Positions 26,549 through 34,666 of a stretch of DNA of 64,000 bases are shown here, in pieces. The stretch comes from Streptomyces sp. BA2 (GTDB lineage Bacteria > Actinomycetota > Actinomycetes > Streptomycetales > Streptomycetaceae). Below the pieces are notes generated by a model. The model had not been told where the DNA came from. It saw only the letters and a program-made list of their open reading frames with translations, and did not search any database. The first letter of the stretch is position 1, and the number at the start of each line of letters is the position of its first letter. Location of the stretch: NCBI RefSeq assembly GCF_009769735.1, contig NZ_WSRO01000002.1, forward strand, positions 8,543,001 to 8,607,000, given 5' to 3'. Made by a program: the position numbers and the translations under genes.

Positions 26549-29401
26549 GTGACCCAGGCACCGGAACATACGTACCCAGGCGACAGCGTCGCCGCTGCCT
26601 TCGGCACGCTCGGCACACCGGCCGACTGCACGGGCCTGCGCAGCGTGCACCTCGAAGGCCCGCAAGTCCTCTGGCTCGTCGTCGCCGGGGCGCTCGACCT
26701 GTTCGCGGTCGACGCCGTCCAGCAGGGCCACTGGCACTTCCTCGGCCGCCTCGAACCGGGCACCCTGCTACTCGGCCCCGTCGAAGGCCCCCAGCACACC
26801 CTCGTCGGACGCCCCCTCCAGGGCTGCGAGCTGCGCCGCATCCCGCTGCGCGAGCTGTACCGCCCCGACTACGGCGACACCTGGGCCTACGAGCAGCAGT
26901 ACCCCAGTCAGTACGACACCCAGGACCAGGCCCTGAGCCTGCTCGAGCACGCCTTCGCGCTCGGCATCGGACGCAGCCAGCGGGTCCTGTTCGAGGCCCC
27001 GCTCGACGGCCGCACCATGGGCGACGACATCGTGACCGACGACGACATCCTCTGGATGCCGGTCGCGCCGGGCAGCGTGCAGTACGGCTCCGCCTACAGC
27101 GCGGAGGCCGCGGGCGATCTGCTCGTCGACGCCGCCATGTGGCAGCGCATGGTCAACCAGCAGTACCGGCTGCTCTCGACCCTCGACCGCTGGATCGAAC
27201 GCCAGGAGCGGGCCCACGAGGACCGCACCGCGGCCGGAATCAAGGCGGGCGAGACGGTCCGCGAGCAGGCGGACCGCACGCTCATCGCGTCCATCGGCCG
27301 CTCCGGCAAGGGCGGTTCACGCCCCAGCGGATCCCGGGGCGGTGACGACGCGACGTACGCGGCCTGCCGCCTGGTCGCCGAGGCGGCGGGCATCACGCTG
27401 TCCGGCGCCGCGGAGGGCGGTGCGGTGAGCGACCGGATCGACCCGGTGGAGCAGGTCGCGGTCGCCTCGCGCATCCGCACCCGTGCCGTGCGGCTCGACG
27501 GGCGCTGGTGGCGCGAGAACACGGGCCCGCTGGTGGGGTACCGCGCGGCGAGCGGGGCGCCGGTCGCGCTGCTGTGGCGGCGCGGCAGCTACGAGTCCGT
27601 GCACCCCACGTCCGGTCGGCGCACGCGCATCGACAAGACCAACGCGGAGGAGTTCGAACCGCAGGCGGTCATGTTCTACCGACCGCTGCCGGAGCGGTCG
27701 TTGACGCCATGGCGGCTTTTCCGCTTCAGCCTGCGGGGCAACGGCGGCGACGTACGCAATCTGGCGATCGCCGGTCTGGTGACGGTGGCGATCGGGGCGC
27801 TGGTGCCGATCGCGACGGGCCAAGTGCTCGGCGTGTTCGTCCCGAACGGCGAGAAGAGCCTCATCGTCCAGATGTCCCTGGCGGTGATGATCACGAGCAT
27901 CGTCTCGGCGGCCTTCATGCTGCTCCAGAACCTCACCATCCTCAGGATGGAGGGACGCATGGAGAGCGTCCTCCAACCAGCGGTCTGGGACCGGCTGTTG
28001 CGCCTGCCCACACGCTTCTTCGCCTCCCGCTCGACGGGTGAACTGGCCAGCGCGGCGATGGGCGTCAGCGCGATCCGCCGGGTCCTTTCGGGTATCGGTC
28101 CCGTCGCGCTGCAGGCGGGCACGATCGGGGCGATGAACCTGGTCCTGCTGTTGCTCTACAGCGTGCCGCTGGCCCTGGCCGCCCTGGGGATGCTCACGGT
28201 CATCGCGGCCGTGTTCCTCACGCTCGGCCTGTGGGAGCTGCGCTGGCAGCGCCGCTTGGTCGAGCTCTCCAACAAGCTCAACAACCAGGCGTTCCAGACG
28301 CTGCGCGGCCTGCCCAAACTCCGCGTCGCCGGCGCGGAGAGCTTCGCGTACGCGGCGTGGGCGGGGGAGTTCGCGCGCAGCCGGGAGTTGCAGCAGCGGG
28401 CGGGCCGCATCAAGAACGTCACCACGGTCCTCAACTCCGTCTACCTCCCGCTGTGCACGCTCATCATGTTCATCCTCCTCGCGGGCCCGGCCCGCGGGAG
28501 CCTCACGGCAGGGGAGTTCCTCACCTTCAGCACGGCGGTGACGATGCTCCTGACATCCGTCACCCAGCTGACCGGGGCGCTGCTCTCGGCGGCCGCGGTG
28601 CTTCCGATGTTCGAGCAGATCAAGCCGGTGCTCGACGAGGCGCCGGAGGTGCGGGGCGCGAGCACGCAGCCGGGCGAGCTGCAGGGCGAGATCGAGGCCC
28701 GCGGAGTGTCCTTCCGCTACTCGGACGACGGCCCTCTGGTCCTGGACGACGTGTCCCTCTCCATCAGGCCGGGCGAGTTCGTCGCGGTCGTCGGCCCCAG
28801 CGGCTGCGGCAAGTCGACTCTCCTGCGCCTGCTGATCGGCTTCGACAAGCCGGTCTCGGGCAGCGTCCTCTACGACGGCCAGGACCTGTCGGCCCTGGAC
28901 CAGGCGGCCGTCCGCCGCCAGTGCGGAGTCGTCCTGCAGAACGCGCAGCCGCTCACGGGATCGATGCTGGACTGCATCTGCGGCGCCGAGACGTTCACGC
29001 AGGAGGAGGCGTGGGAGGCGGCGGCGATGGCGGGCCTCGCCGAGGACATCAAGCGCATGCCGATGGGCCTGCACACGATCATCTCCGGCGGCGGAGCGGT
29101 CTCCGGCGGCCAGCGCCAGCGCCTGATGATCGCCCAGGCCCTGATCCGGCGCCCCCGCGTCCTGTTCTTCGACGAGGCGACGAGCGCCCTGGACAACGAG
29201 ACGCAGCGCACGGTCATCGACAGCACCCGAGCCCTGAACGCCACGCGCATCGTCATCGCCCACCGCCTCTCCACGGTCATGGACGCGGACCGGGTCATCG
29301 TCATGTCGGAGGGCCGAGTCGTACAACAGGGCCCGCCCGCACAGCTGTTGGCGGATACGGGCGGGCGGCTGCATGAGCTGGTGCGGCGACAGATGCAGTG
29401 A
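26549..29401 (+). CDS. NHLP bacteriocin export ABC transporter permease/ATPase (ABC2)
   Basis: A 950-residue protein from GTG 26549 (GAG-rich SD within the previous stop). The first 400 or so residues are not a transporter. They start with a cyclic-nucleotide-binding-like beta barrel (SVHLEGPQVLWLVVAGALDLFAV, LEPGTLLLGP), then a charged helical part (LDRWIERQERAHEDRTAAG) and a globular segment (DDATYAACRLVAEAAGITL). Six TM helices lie at about 410-720, followed by an NBD with Walker A GPSGCGKST near 749, signature VSGGQRQRLM and Walker B VLFFDEATSALD. There is no peptidase domain. In NHLM systems this partner works alongside ABC1; the N-terminal domain's role is unknown. The gene ends 4 bp from the convergent hydrolase. 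Confidence 0.92.
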   Translation: MTQAPEHTYPGDSVAAAFGTLGTPADCTGLRSVHLEGPQVLWLVVAGALDLFAVDAVQQGHWHFLGRLEPGTLLLGPVEGPQHTLVGRPLQGCELRRIPLRELYRPDYGDTWAYEQQYPSQYDTQDQALSLLEHAFALGIGRSQRVLFEAPLDGRTMGDDIVTDDDILWMPVAPGSVQYGSAYSAEAAGDLLVDAAMWQRMVNQQYRLLSTLDRWIERQERAHEDRTAAGIKAGETVREQADRTLIASIGRSGKGGSRPSGSRGGDDATYAACRLVAEAAGITLSGAAEGGAVSDRIDPVEQVAVASRIRTRAVRLDGRWWRENTGPLVGYRAASGAPVALLWRRGSYESVHPTSGRRTRIDKTNAEEFEPQAVMFYRPLPERSLTPWRLFRFSLRGNGGDVRNLAIAGLVTVAIGALVPIATGQVLGVFVPNGEKSLIVQMSLAVMITSIVSAAFMLLQNLTILRMEGRMESVLQPAVWDRLLRLPTRFFASRSTGELASAAMGVSAIRRVLSGIGPVALQAGTIGAMNLVLLLLYSVPLALAALGMLTVIAAVFLTLGLWELRWQRRLVELSNKLNNQAFQTLRGLPKLRVAGAESFAYAAWAGEFARSRELQQRAGRIKNVTTVLNSVYLPLCTLIMFILLAGPARGSLTAGEFLTFSTAVTMLLTSVTQLTGALLSAAAVLPMFEQIKPVLDEAPEVRGASTQPGELQGEIEARGVSFRYSDDGPLVLDDVSLSIRPGEFVAVVGPSGCGKSTLLRLLIGFDKPVSGSVLYDGQDLSALDQAAVRRQCGVVLQNAQPLTGSMLDCICGAETFTQEEAWEAAAMAGLAEDIKRMPMGLHTIISGGGAVSGGQRQRLMIAQALIRRPRVLFFDEATSALDNETQRTVIDSTRALNATRIVIAHRLSTVMDADRVIVMSEGRVVQQGPPAQLLADTGGRLHELVRRQMQ

Positions 29402-29405
29402 CGGG

Positions 29406-30620
29406 CTACGTCGTCCCCGCGGCGCTGGTCCCGGCCGCGTACCGCCAGAAGTCCCGCATCAGTTCGGGGAAGCTTGGCCCGCCCATCTGCAGCTGGCTGA
29501 ACATGAGCGTGACCGTGCCGGTGGACGGTGTGATGTGTGCCGTCGTTCCCGTGCCGCCGACCCAGCCGTAGCGTCCCGGCACGTTCCACGGTTCGACGGC
29601 CTCGACATCCACCGCGCCGCCGAAACCCCAGCCCATCCCTTCGAGGAACAGACCTGCGGACTCCCGCTCGGGCGTGGTGAGTTGGTTGGTGGTCATCCGC
29701 CGTACCGACTCGGGAGCGAGCAGCCGACGCCCCATGGCCGTGCGTCCCTCAGCGAGCAGCATCCGCCCGAAGGCGAGCCAGTCGTCGACGGTCGACACGA
29801 GACCGCCGGCGCCGGACGGGAACGCGGGCGGGCTGCTCCACTGTCCGTCGGGGGCGTCGAGCAGTTCGAGTCCGCTCTCGGGATCGCGTTCCGGCCCGGC
29901 CTCGGGCCCGGCCGCGTAGTAGCTGGTGAATCGGTCGAGTTTGCCGGGCGGCACGGAGAACGCGGTGTCGCTCATCCCCAGTGGCTCGAACAGGCGCTCC
30001 GCCAGGAACTCGGGCAGCGGCGCCCCTGTGACCCGGGAGATCAGTACGCCCTGGAGGTCGGAGCTGAGGTTGTAGAGCCAGCCGTCGCCGGGCTGGTGCA
30101 GGAGCGGGATCCGGGACAGCGCGGCCATCCAGTCGTCCGGCGCCGGAACGGCCCGCGGCTGCGGAGGCCCCTGCTTCAGTTCGCTGAAGAGCGGCGCGAG
30201 CGCGGGCAGGGAGAAGTCGGACGGGAATCCGTATCCGGCACGGGAGGCGAGCAGATGGAAGACGGTGATGGGCCGGACCGCCGGGACCACGTCGTCCACC
30301 GGTGAGGCGGGCGTGCGGACGACAGTCGGCGACGCAAGCTCCGGGAGCCACTCTCGGACCGGGTCGTCCAGCCCGATCCGGCCCTCCTCGACCAGCATCA
30401 TGACGGCCGCGGCGACGAGGGGTTTGGTCAGCGACGCGATACGGAAGATCGAGTCCCTGGCCATCGGGGCGGTGCCCTCGACGTCGACGTACCCGACGGC
30501 CGCGACCTCCTCGCCCCCGTCACCCCGGCTGCCCCGGTCACCGCGGGCCACCAGGCCCACCGCTCCCGCCACGGAGCTGTTGCTGACGTGCGTCTCCAGA
30601 GTTTTGCGCAGATCGGCCAT
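29406..30620 (-). CDS. Serine hydrolase, class C beta-lactamase family
   Basis: A 404-residue protein from ATG 30620 (GAGAGGGTGG upstream). The catalytic SxxK is S63-L-T-K66 in FRIASLTKPLVAA. The second motif is Y-N in WLYNLSSDLQGVLISRVTG, and a C-terminal GGTGTTAHITPSTG plays the HxG/KTG part. Family members are esterases, D-amino peptidases or penicillin-binding-like hydrolases; with no signal peptide a cytoplasmic esterase is likely. It is convergent with the peptide exporter and is not obviously part of that system. Confidence 0.9.
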   Translation of the reverse strand: MADLRKTLETHVSNSSVAGAVGLVARGDRGSRGDGGEEVAAVGYVDVEGTAPMARDSIFRIASLTKPLVAAAVMMLVEEGRIGLDDPVREWLPELASPTVVRTPASPVDDVVPAVRPITVFHLLASRAGYGFPSDFSLPALAPLFSELKQGPPQPRAVPAPDDWMAALSRIPLLHQPGDGWLYNLSSDLQGVLISRVTGAPLPEFLAERLFEPLGMSDTAFSVPPGKLDRFTSYYAAGPEAGPERDPESGLELLDAPDGQWSSPPAFPSGAGGLVSTVDDWLAFGRMLLAEGRTAMGRRLLAPESVRRMTTNQLTTPERESAGLFLEGMGWGFGGAVDVEAVEPWNVPGRYGWVGGTGTTAHITPSTGTVTLMFSQLQMGGPSFPELMRDFWRYAAGTSAAGTT

Positions 30621-30688
30621 GAGTCCACCCTCTCAGCCCGGACCCGATACGCAGCGTCGATTCATGCGGCAGGTGCGTACGCAAAAGC

Positions 30689-30736
30689 CCGGTCTGCCGG
30701 GCAGCGGCGTGATGACGCCGCTGCCCGGCAGACCGG
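30689..30736 (-). terminator. 22-bp perfect-stem terminator after LPMO gene
   Basis: A perfect 22-bp stem (30689-30710 with 30715-30736) has a GATG tetraloop. It lies 36 bp past the LPMO stop. It is the longest perfect stem noticed in the window. Its other side faces the start of the serine hydrolase gene. Confidence 0.85.
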
Positions 30737-30771
30737 CTGGGGTGGTGTGGGGGTGCCACCCGCGCGGGGGC

Positions 30772-31287
30772 TCAGCCCCCGATGTTCACATCGATGCAGG
30801 CGTAGAAGGCGTTGGAGGTGTCGGCGATGTTCCACACCGCGAGCACCTTCTGCTTGCCGCTGAGTCCGCCGAAGTCGACCTTGTGCGTGACGGTCTCGCC
30901 CGGCTGGGCGCCCCCGTCGTCGACCTCAGCGATCTTGTTGCCGCCGACGAAGTACTGCCAGGTGCTTGTGCTGTGACGTGCCGTCAGCTTCCAGCTGAAC
31001 TCCTGCGACGAGCCGACATCGGTGACCTTCCAGCCCTTGCTGTCGTCGTCCAGGTCGGCGAACCGCGCGTTGCCGCCGCTGCACGTCGTCTGCCCCTTGG
31101 GGCCTTCGACACTCTGCGGTTCGTTGGTGATCTCGCCGCAGGACACGGTGCCTGCCGCGCACTGTGCCTGACGGCTCGGGGGCGAGGAGACGTAGCCGTG
31201 CGCGCCGGCCGGGGTGACGGAGGCCAGGACGAGCACGGGCGCGAATCCCGCGCCAAGAGCGGCTGCCAGCTTCTGTTTCTTGTTCAT
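30772..31287 (-). CDS. AA10 lytic polysaccharide monooxygenase (chitin-binding protein)
   Basis: A 171-residue protein from ATG 31287 (AGAGGGAA upstream); an earlier in-frame ATG at 31350 lacks the signal-peptide logic. The signal peptide is residues 1-29, cleaved at AGA-HGYVSSPPSRQ. His30 becomes the N-terminal copper ligand, and the second His is in LTARHSTSTW. Other conserved parts are GEITNEPQSVEGPKG, the CSGGNARF disulfide region and the C-terminal AVWNIADTSNAFYACIDVNIGG. It oxidatively cleaves crystalline chitin (possibly cellulose), aiding chitinases. A DasR-like box lies 64 bp upstream, tying it to GlcNAc control and to the chitinase at 53.9 kb. Confidence 0.94.
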   Translation of the reverse strand: MNKKQKLAAALGAGFAPVLVLASVTPAGAHGYVSSPPSRQAQCAAGTVSCGEITNEPQSVEGPKGQTTCSGGNARFADLDDDSKGWKVTDVGSSQEFSWKLTARHSTSTWQYFVGGNKIAEVDDGGAQPGETVTHKVDFGGLSGKQKVLAVWNIADTSNAFYACIDVNIGG

Positions 31288-31350
31288 CTCTGTTCCCTCT
31301 GAGTGGGGGGATGAGGGGCGAGAGACAACCGGGCGCCTCGGTCGACTCAT

Positions 31351-31362
31351 TGGCCTAGACCA
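31351..31362. promoter_or_regulatory. DasR-responsive element (dre) upstream of LPMO
   Basis: TGGCCTAGACCA matches the DasR half-palindrome core TGGTCTAGACCA at 11 of 12 positions. It lies 64 bp upstream of the LPMO start. DasR releases such sites in response to glucosamine-6-phosphate. Confidence 0.7.
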
Positions 31363-31692
31363 TACTGGTTGTCAGGGCTCAGTCAACCCTTCAAGTACTC
31401 CCGGTGGTACGGAAGTTGCGCCTGGGACTAGGCGGAGAAGCCCAGAACCAGGGCGCCGACCACCGGCGCCGCGTACAGCCGCGTCACTGCTCTGACGGGT
31501 CGCGACGAGGGAATGTGACCGGCGGACGCCACCTGGCGTGTGACCTGGGGCACGCATGGCCGAGGCTGCCTGCTGGAGAGACGTTGGGACATGTGGGCGA
31601 GACAGAAGGCCATTCTGCGGCTCATCCGATCTCCCTAGGGTTGAGGACATCAACCGGACGAACCCAGGCCGGACGAACCCAGGAGAGTTACC
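31363..31692. other. Intergenic region with no clear gene
   Basis: 330 bp between LPMO and the MDR oxidoreductase. A leftward open frame (31428-31625) ends in a hydrophobic LYAAPVVGALVLGFSA with good codon bias but no usable start. It may be the tail of a decayed membrane-protein gene. The direct repeat ACCCAGGCCGGACGAACCC-like just before 31680 is noted without interpretation. Confidence 0.3.
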
Positions 31693-32616
31693 GTGCGCGC
31701 AGTGATCCAGAAGTCCTTCGGCGGGCCCGAGGTCCTTGAGGTCGTGGAGGCCGAACGGCCGAAGCCGTTGGTCGGCGAGGTCCTCGTCAAGGTCCACGCC
31801 AGCGCAGTCAACCCGGCGGACGTGGCCGTCAGGTCCGGTGCCTTCCCGCTGCTCGGCGAGCCGCCGTTCGGTGTGGGCTGGGACATCTCCGGAGTGGTCG
31901 AAGAGGCGGGCGCCGGGGCCGTCTTCGCGGTGGGCGACGAGGTGTACGGGATGCCGCTCTTCCCCCGCGCCGCCACCGCGTATGCCGACTACGTATCCGT
32001 GCCGTCCCGCCACCTGGCCCGCAAGCCCGCCTCACTCGACCACGTGCACGCCGCGGCCGTCCCCCTCGCGGCACTGACCGCCTGGCAGGGCCTGGTGCGG
32101 GCGGCGGACATCAAGAAGGGCGACCGGGTACTGATCCAGCGGGCGGCCGGTGGTGTCGGCCACTTCGCGGTGCAGATCGCCAAGGCGCGGGGCGCCCATG
32201 TGATCGCGATCGCCAGCGCGGGCCGGCATGACTTCGTACGAGGCCTCGGCGCCGACGAGATCATCGACTACCGCACCACCGACTTCACCGAGGCCGTCAA
32301 GGACGTGGACGTGTTCCTCGACTCGACGGCCCAGGGCGACCGCTCGCTCGGCGTGGTGCGCCCCGGCGGCGTACTCATCAGCGTCCTGGAACACGGCGAC
32401 CGGGAGCTCGCCACACGTGTGGAGGCCGCCGGGCGGCGCTTCGCCGGAGTCCTGGTCGAGCCGGACACCGAAGGGCTCGAAGCGCTCGCCGAGCTGATCG
32501 ACGCGGGGCGGATCCGTCCCTACGTAGAGGAGACGTTCCCGCTCGCGGAGGCAGGCAAGGCACACGAACTGGTCGCGGCGGGACACGTACAGGGCAAGAT
32601 TGTCCTGACGGTCTGA
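31693..32616 (+). CDS. Zinc-independent MDR oxidoreductase (quinone reductase-like)
   Basis: A 307-residue protein from GTG 31693 (AGGAGAG 7 bp upstream). It has the medium-chain dehydrogenase layout: GroES-like N-terminus (VIQKSFGGPEVLEVVEAERP, HASAVNPADVAVRSG) and Rossmann half with the nucleotide loop QRAAGGVGHFAVQIAKARGAHVIAIAS. The zinc-binding Cys cluster is missing, as in QOR-type enzymes, which reduce quinones or enones with NADPH. A DFVRGLGADEIIDY segment is typical of the family. It runs 57 bp ahead of an AraC regulator on the same strand, which may control it. Confidence 0.92.
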   Translation: MRAVIQKSFGGPEVLEVVEAERPKPLVGEVLVKVHASAVNPADVAVRSGAFPLLGEPPFGVGWDISGVVEEAGAGAVFAVGDEVYGMPLFPRAATAYADYVSVPSRHLARKPASLDHVHAAAVPLAALTAWQGLVRAADIKKGDRVLIQRAAGGVGHFAVQIAKARGAHVIAIASAGRHDFVRGLGADEIIDYRTTDFTEAVKDVDVFLDSTAQGDRSLGVVRPGGVLISVLEHGDRELATRVEAAGRRFAGVLVEPDTEGLEALAELIDAGRIRPYVEETFPLAEAGKAHELVAAGHVQGKIVLTV

Positions 32617-32673
32617 ACGGGCCGACCGCGACGTGCGGCAAGCGGCAAGCGGCACCAGGAAGGGCGAGTCCGG

Positions 32674-33612
32674 ATGGACATTCTCACCGAGGCGCTGGCC
32701 TCGATGCGCACCGGGCACCCGGCGTCGGTACGCACCAACGGCCGTGCCCCCTGGGGCCTGCGGCTGCCGCCCGTCGCGGGCGCCGGGTTCCATGTCGTGC
32801 TGTACGGGACCTGCTGGCTGGTCCCCCTGCCCGACGCGCCCCCGCACCTGGAGCCGATTCCGCTGAACCCCGGCGACGTGATCTTCCTGCGCGGCGGGCG
32901 GAGCCACATCCTCGCCGACCATCCCTCCACCCCGGCCGAGGACTGCAAGAGCGAGCAGTTCCAAGGGAGTTCACCGATCGGTTCCATCACACTCGGCGGC
33001 GAGGGCGCCGAGACCAGGCTGCTGTGCGGCAGCTACCACCTGGACCAGGGACGACCGCATCCTCTGATGCGCCAGCTGCCCGAGGTGATCCATCTGCCGA
33101 CGCGGCACGGCCGCCATCCGGAGCTGAGCGCTGCCGTCCAACTCCTCGGCTCCGAGCTGGAGAACCCGCGCATCGGCTCCGACGGCATCGTGCCCGGTTT
33201 GATCGACTCGCTGCTCCTCTACATCCTGCGGGCCTGGCTGGACGATCAGCCACCGACTGCCGCGCAGGGCTGGGCCGCGGCCCTGGGCGACTCGGCGGTC
33301 GCGCCCGCCCTGACGGCCATGCACGACGATCCCGCGGCCTCGTGGACGGTCGAATCCCTCGCGGCGCGGGCCGGTCTGTCCCGCGCCGCGTTCGCCCGGC
33401 GGTTCGCCGCGCTGGTCGGCGAACCGCCGATGGCCTATCTGACGCGCTGGCGGATGACGACCGCCGCCCGCATGCTGCGCGAGTCCGACGCTCCGCTGAC
33501 GACGGTCGCCGCCCGCACCGGATACGGCTCGGAGTTCGCCTTCGCCAAGGCCTTCAAGCGCGAGTACGGCCTGGCGCCGGGCGGCTACCGACGCAGGAGC
33601 AGGGCGGCCTAG
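32674..33612 (+). CDS. AraC family transcriptional regulator with cupin sensor
   Basis: A 312-residue protein from ATG 32674 (AGGAAGGGCGAG upstream). Residues 1-190 form an AraC-type cupin (LRLPPVAGAGFHVVLYGTCWL, PGDVIFLRGGRSHIL, LLCGSYHL). The C-terminal 100 residues hold two HTH motifs (WTVESLAARAGLSRAAFARRFAALVG and PLTTVAARTGYGSEFAFAKAFKREYGLAPGGYR). It follows the MDR oxidoreductase closely, so regulation of that gene and itself is likely. The inducer is unknown. Confidence 0.93.
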   Translation: MDILTEALASMRTGHPASVRTNGRAPWGLRLPPVAGAGFHVVLYGTCWLVPLPDAPPHLEPIPLNPGDVIFLRGGRSHILADHPSTPAEDCKSEQFQGSSPIGSITLGGEGAETRLLCGSYHLDQGRPHPLMRQLPEVIHLPTRHGRHPELSAAVQLLGSELENPRIGSDGIVPGLIDSLLLYILRAWLDDQPPTAAQGWAAALGDSAVAPALTAMHDDPAASWTVESLAARAGLSRAAFARRFAALVGEPPMAYLTRWRMTTAARMLRESDAPLTTVAARTGYGSEFAFAKAFKREYGLAPGGYRRRSRAA

Positions 33613-33642
33613 GCGGCCGGCCGGCAGTCGCCCGCCGGCCGC
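33613..33642. terminator. Bidirectional terminator
   Basis: GCGGCCGGC (33613-33621) pairs with GCCGGCCGC (33634-33642). It sits between the convergent AraC and TauE/SafE genes. Confidence 0.6.
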
Positions 33643-33682
33643 GTGTTGATGACGCCCAGGCGGTTGGCGCTCCCACCGGTAC

Positions 33683-34435
33683 TCACACCGCCACGGCAAC
33701 CGCCGCCGTCACACCGACGGCGACAATGACCCCGCGCAGCACGGCGGGTGAGAGACGGCGGCCCACCCTCGCGCCGACCAGACCGCCCAGGGTCGCGCCG
33801 ATGGCGATCACTCCGGCCACCGTCCAGTCGACGGTCGTCACCGCGATGAAGATGACCGCGGCGACGCCGTTCACGATGGACGCGAGGACGTTCTTGACGG
33901 CGTTCAGGCGCTGCAGGTCATCACGGAGGAACGACCCGAACAGGCCCATGAGCAGCACCCCTTGGGCCGCGCCGAAGTAACCGCCGTAGACCCCGGTGAC
34001 CATGACACCGGACCACAGGGGAACACCGCCGTCCGCACGGCCGTGGCCGTCGCGCCGCGCGAGCCACTTCTGGAGGCGGGGCTGCAACAGCACCAGCACG
34101 CAGGCGAGCAGGATCAGCACCGGCACCGCGGAGCGGAACGTGTCGGCGGACAGCTTCAGGAGCAGGACGGCTCCCACGACACCACCGAGGAGCGCCGCGA
34201 GCCCGAGCCTGATCAGGCGGGACCGCTGGCCCTTGAGCTCGGCGCGATATCCGTACGCCGCGCTGATCACGCCCGGGACGAGGCCGATGGTGTTGGACAC
34301 GTTGGCCAGCACGGGCGGGTACCCGAAGGCGAGCAGCGTGGGGAAGGTGATCAGGGTGCCGGAGCCGACCACCGCGTTGATGCCGCCTGCCGCGACAGCC
34401 GCGGCCCCTATGGCCACTGCTTCGAGTGCGTGCAT
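33683..34435 (-). CDS. TauE/SafE family sulfite/organosulfonate exporter
   Basis: A 250-residue membrane protein from ATG 34435 (GGGGAGGGCG upstream); the open frame extends further but without hydrophobic sense. About eight TM segments are visible. The family motif GGINAVVGSGTLITFPTLLAFGYPPVLANVSNTIGL occurs near the N-terminus, and its repeat VYGGYFGAAQGVLLMGLFGSFLRDDLQRLNAVKN in the second half. It exports sulfite, sulfoacetate or related anions. It is divergent from a broken LysR gene that may once have controlled it. Confidence 0.92.
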   Translation of the reverse strand: MHALEAVAIGAAAVAAGGINAVVGSGTLITFPTLLAFGYPPVLANVSNTIGLVPGVISAAYGYRAELKGQRSRLIRLGLAALLGGVVGAVLLLKLSADTFRSAVPVLILLACVLVLLQPRLQKWLARRDGHGRADGGVPLWSGVMVTGVYGGYFGAAQGVLLMGLFGSFLRDDLQRLNAVKNVLASIVNGVAAVIFIAVTTVDWTVAGVIAIGATLGGLVGARVGRRLSPAVLRGVIVAVGVTAAVAVAV

Positions 34436-34646
34436 GGATGGATCGCCCTCCCCGGGACGGTCGTCGTACCGGAGTGCGGGCAGCCCGGGACGGAGTCTGA
34501 TGCGGAGCCGGCGGGTCGGCACCCGGCACGGTCCGCACGTCCTCCGGATGACGCGTGGACCGGGCCGGGTTGCCGCCCTGGGCCCGGGAAGATCGTCTCG
34601 CTCGGCCAACACCCAAGTCAATCCTCGGATTTCCTTGCAGACCCCC

Positions 34647-34658
34647 AAGCTGTAGCTT
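34647..34658. promoter_or_regulatory. Short palindrome at the LysR promoter
   Basis: AAGCT-GT-AGCTT lies 8 bp before the LysR-gene ATG and includes a TAGCTT -10-like hexamer. LysR proteins often bind their own promoter; this is a candidate autoregulatory site. Confidence 0.35.
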
Positions 34659-34666
34659 CACTCTCC

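Noticed and set aside
29406..30620. Serine hydrolase as immunity or processing factor for the exported peptide
   Set aside because: It is convergent with the exporter, has its own ribosome site and upstream promoter region, and belongs to a very common family.
31428..31625. Leftward 65-codon frame ending in a hydrophobic stretch
   Set aside because: Only the last 20 codons have genuine bias and no start or SD fits; at most a remnant tail, so not called as a gene.
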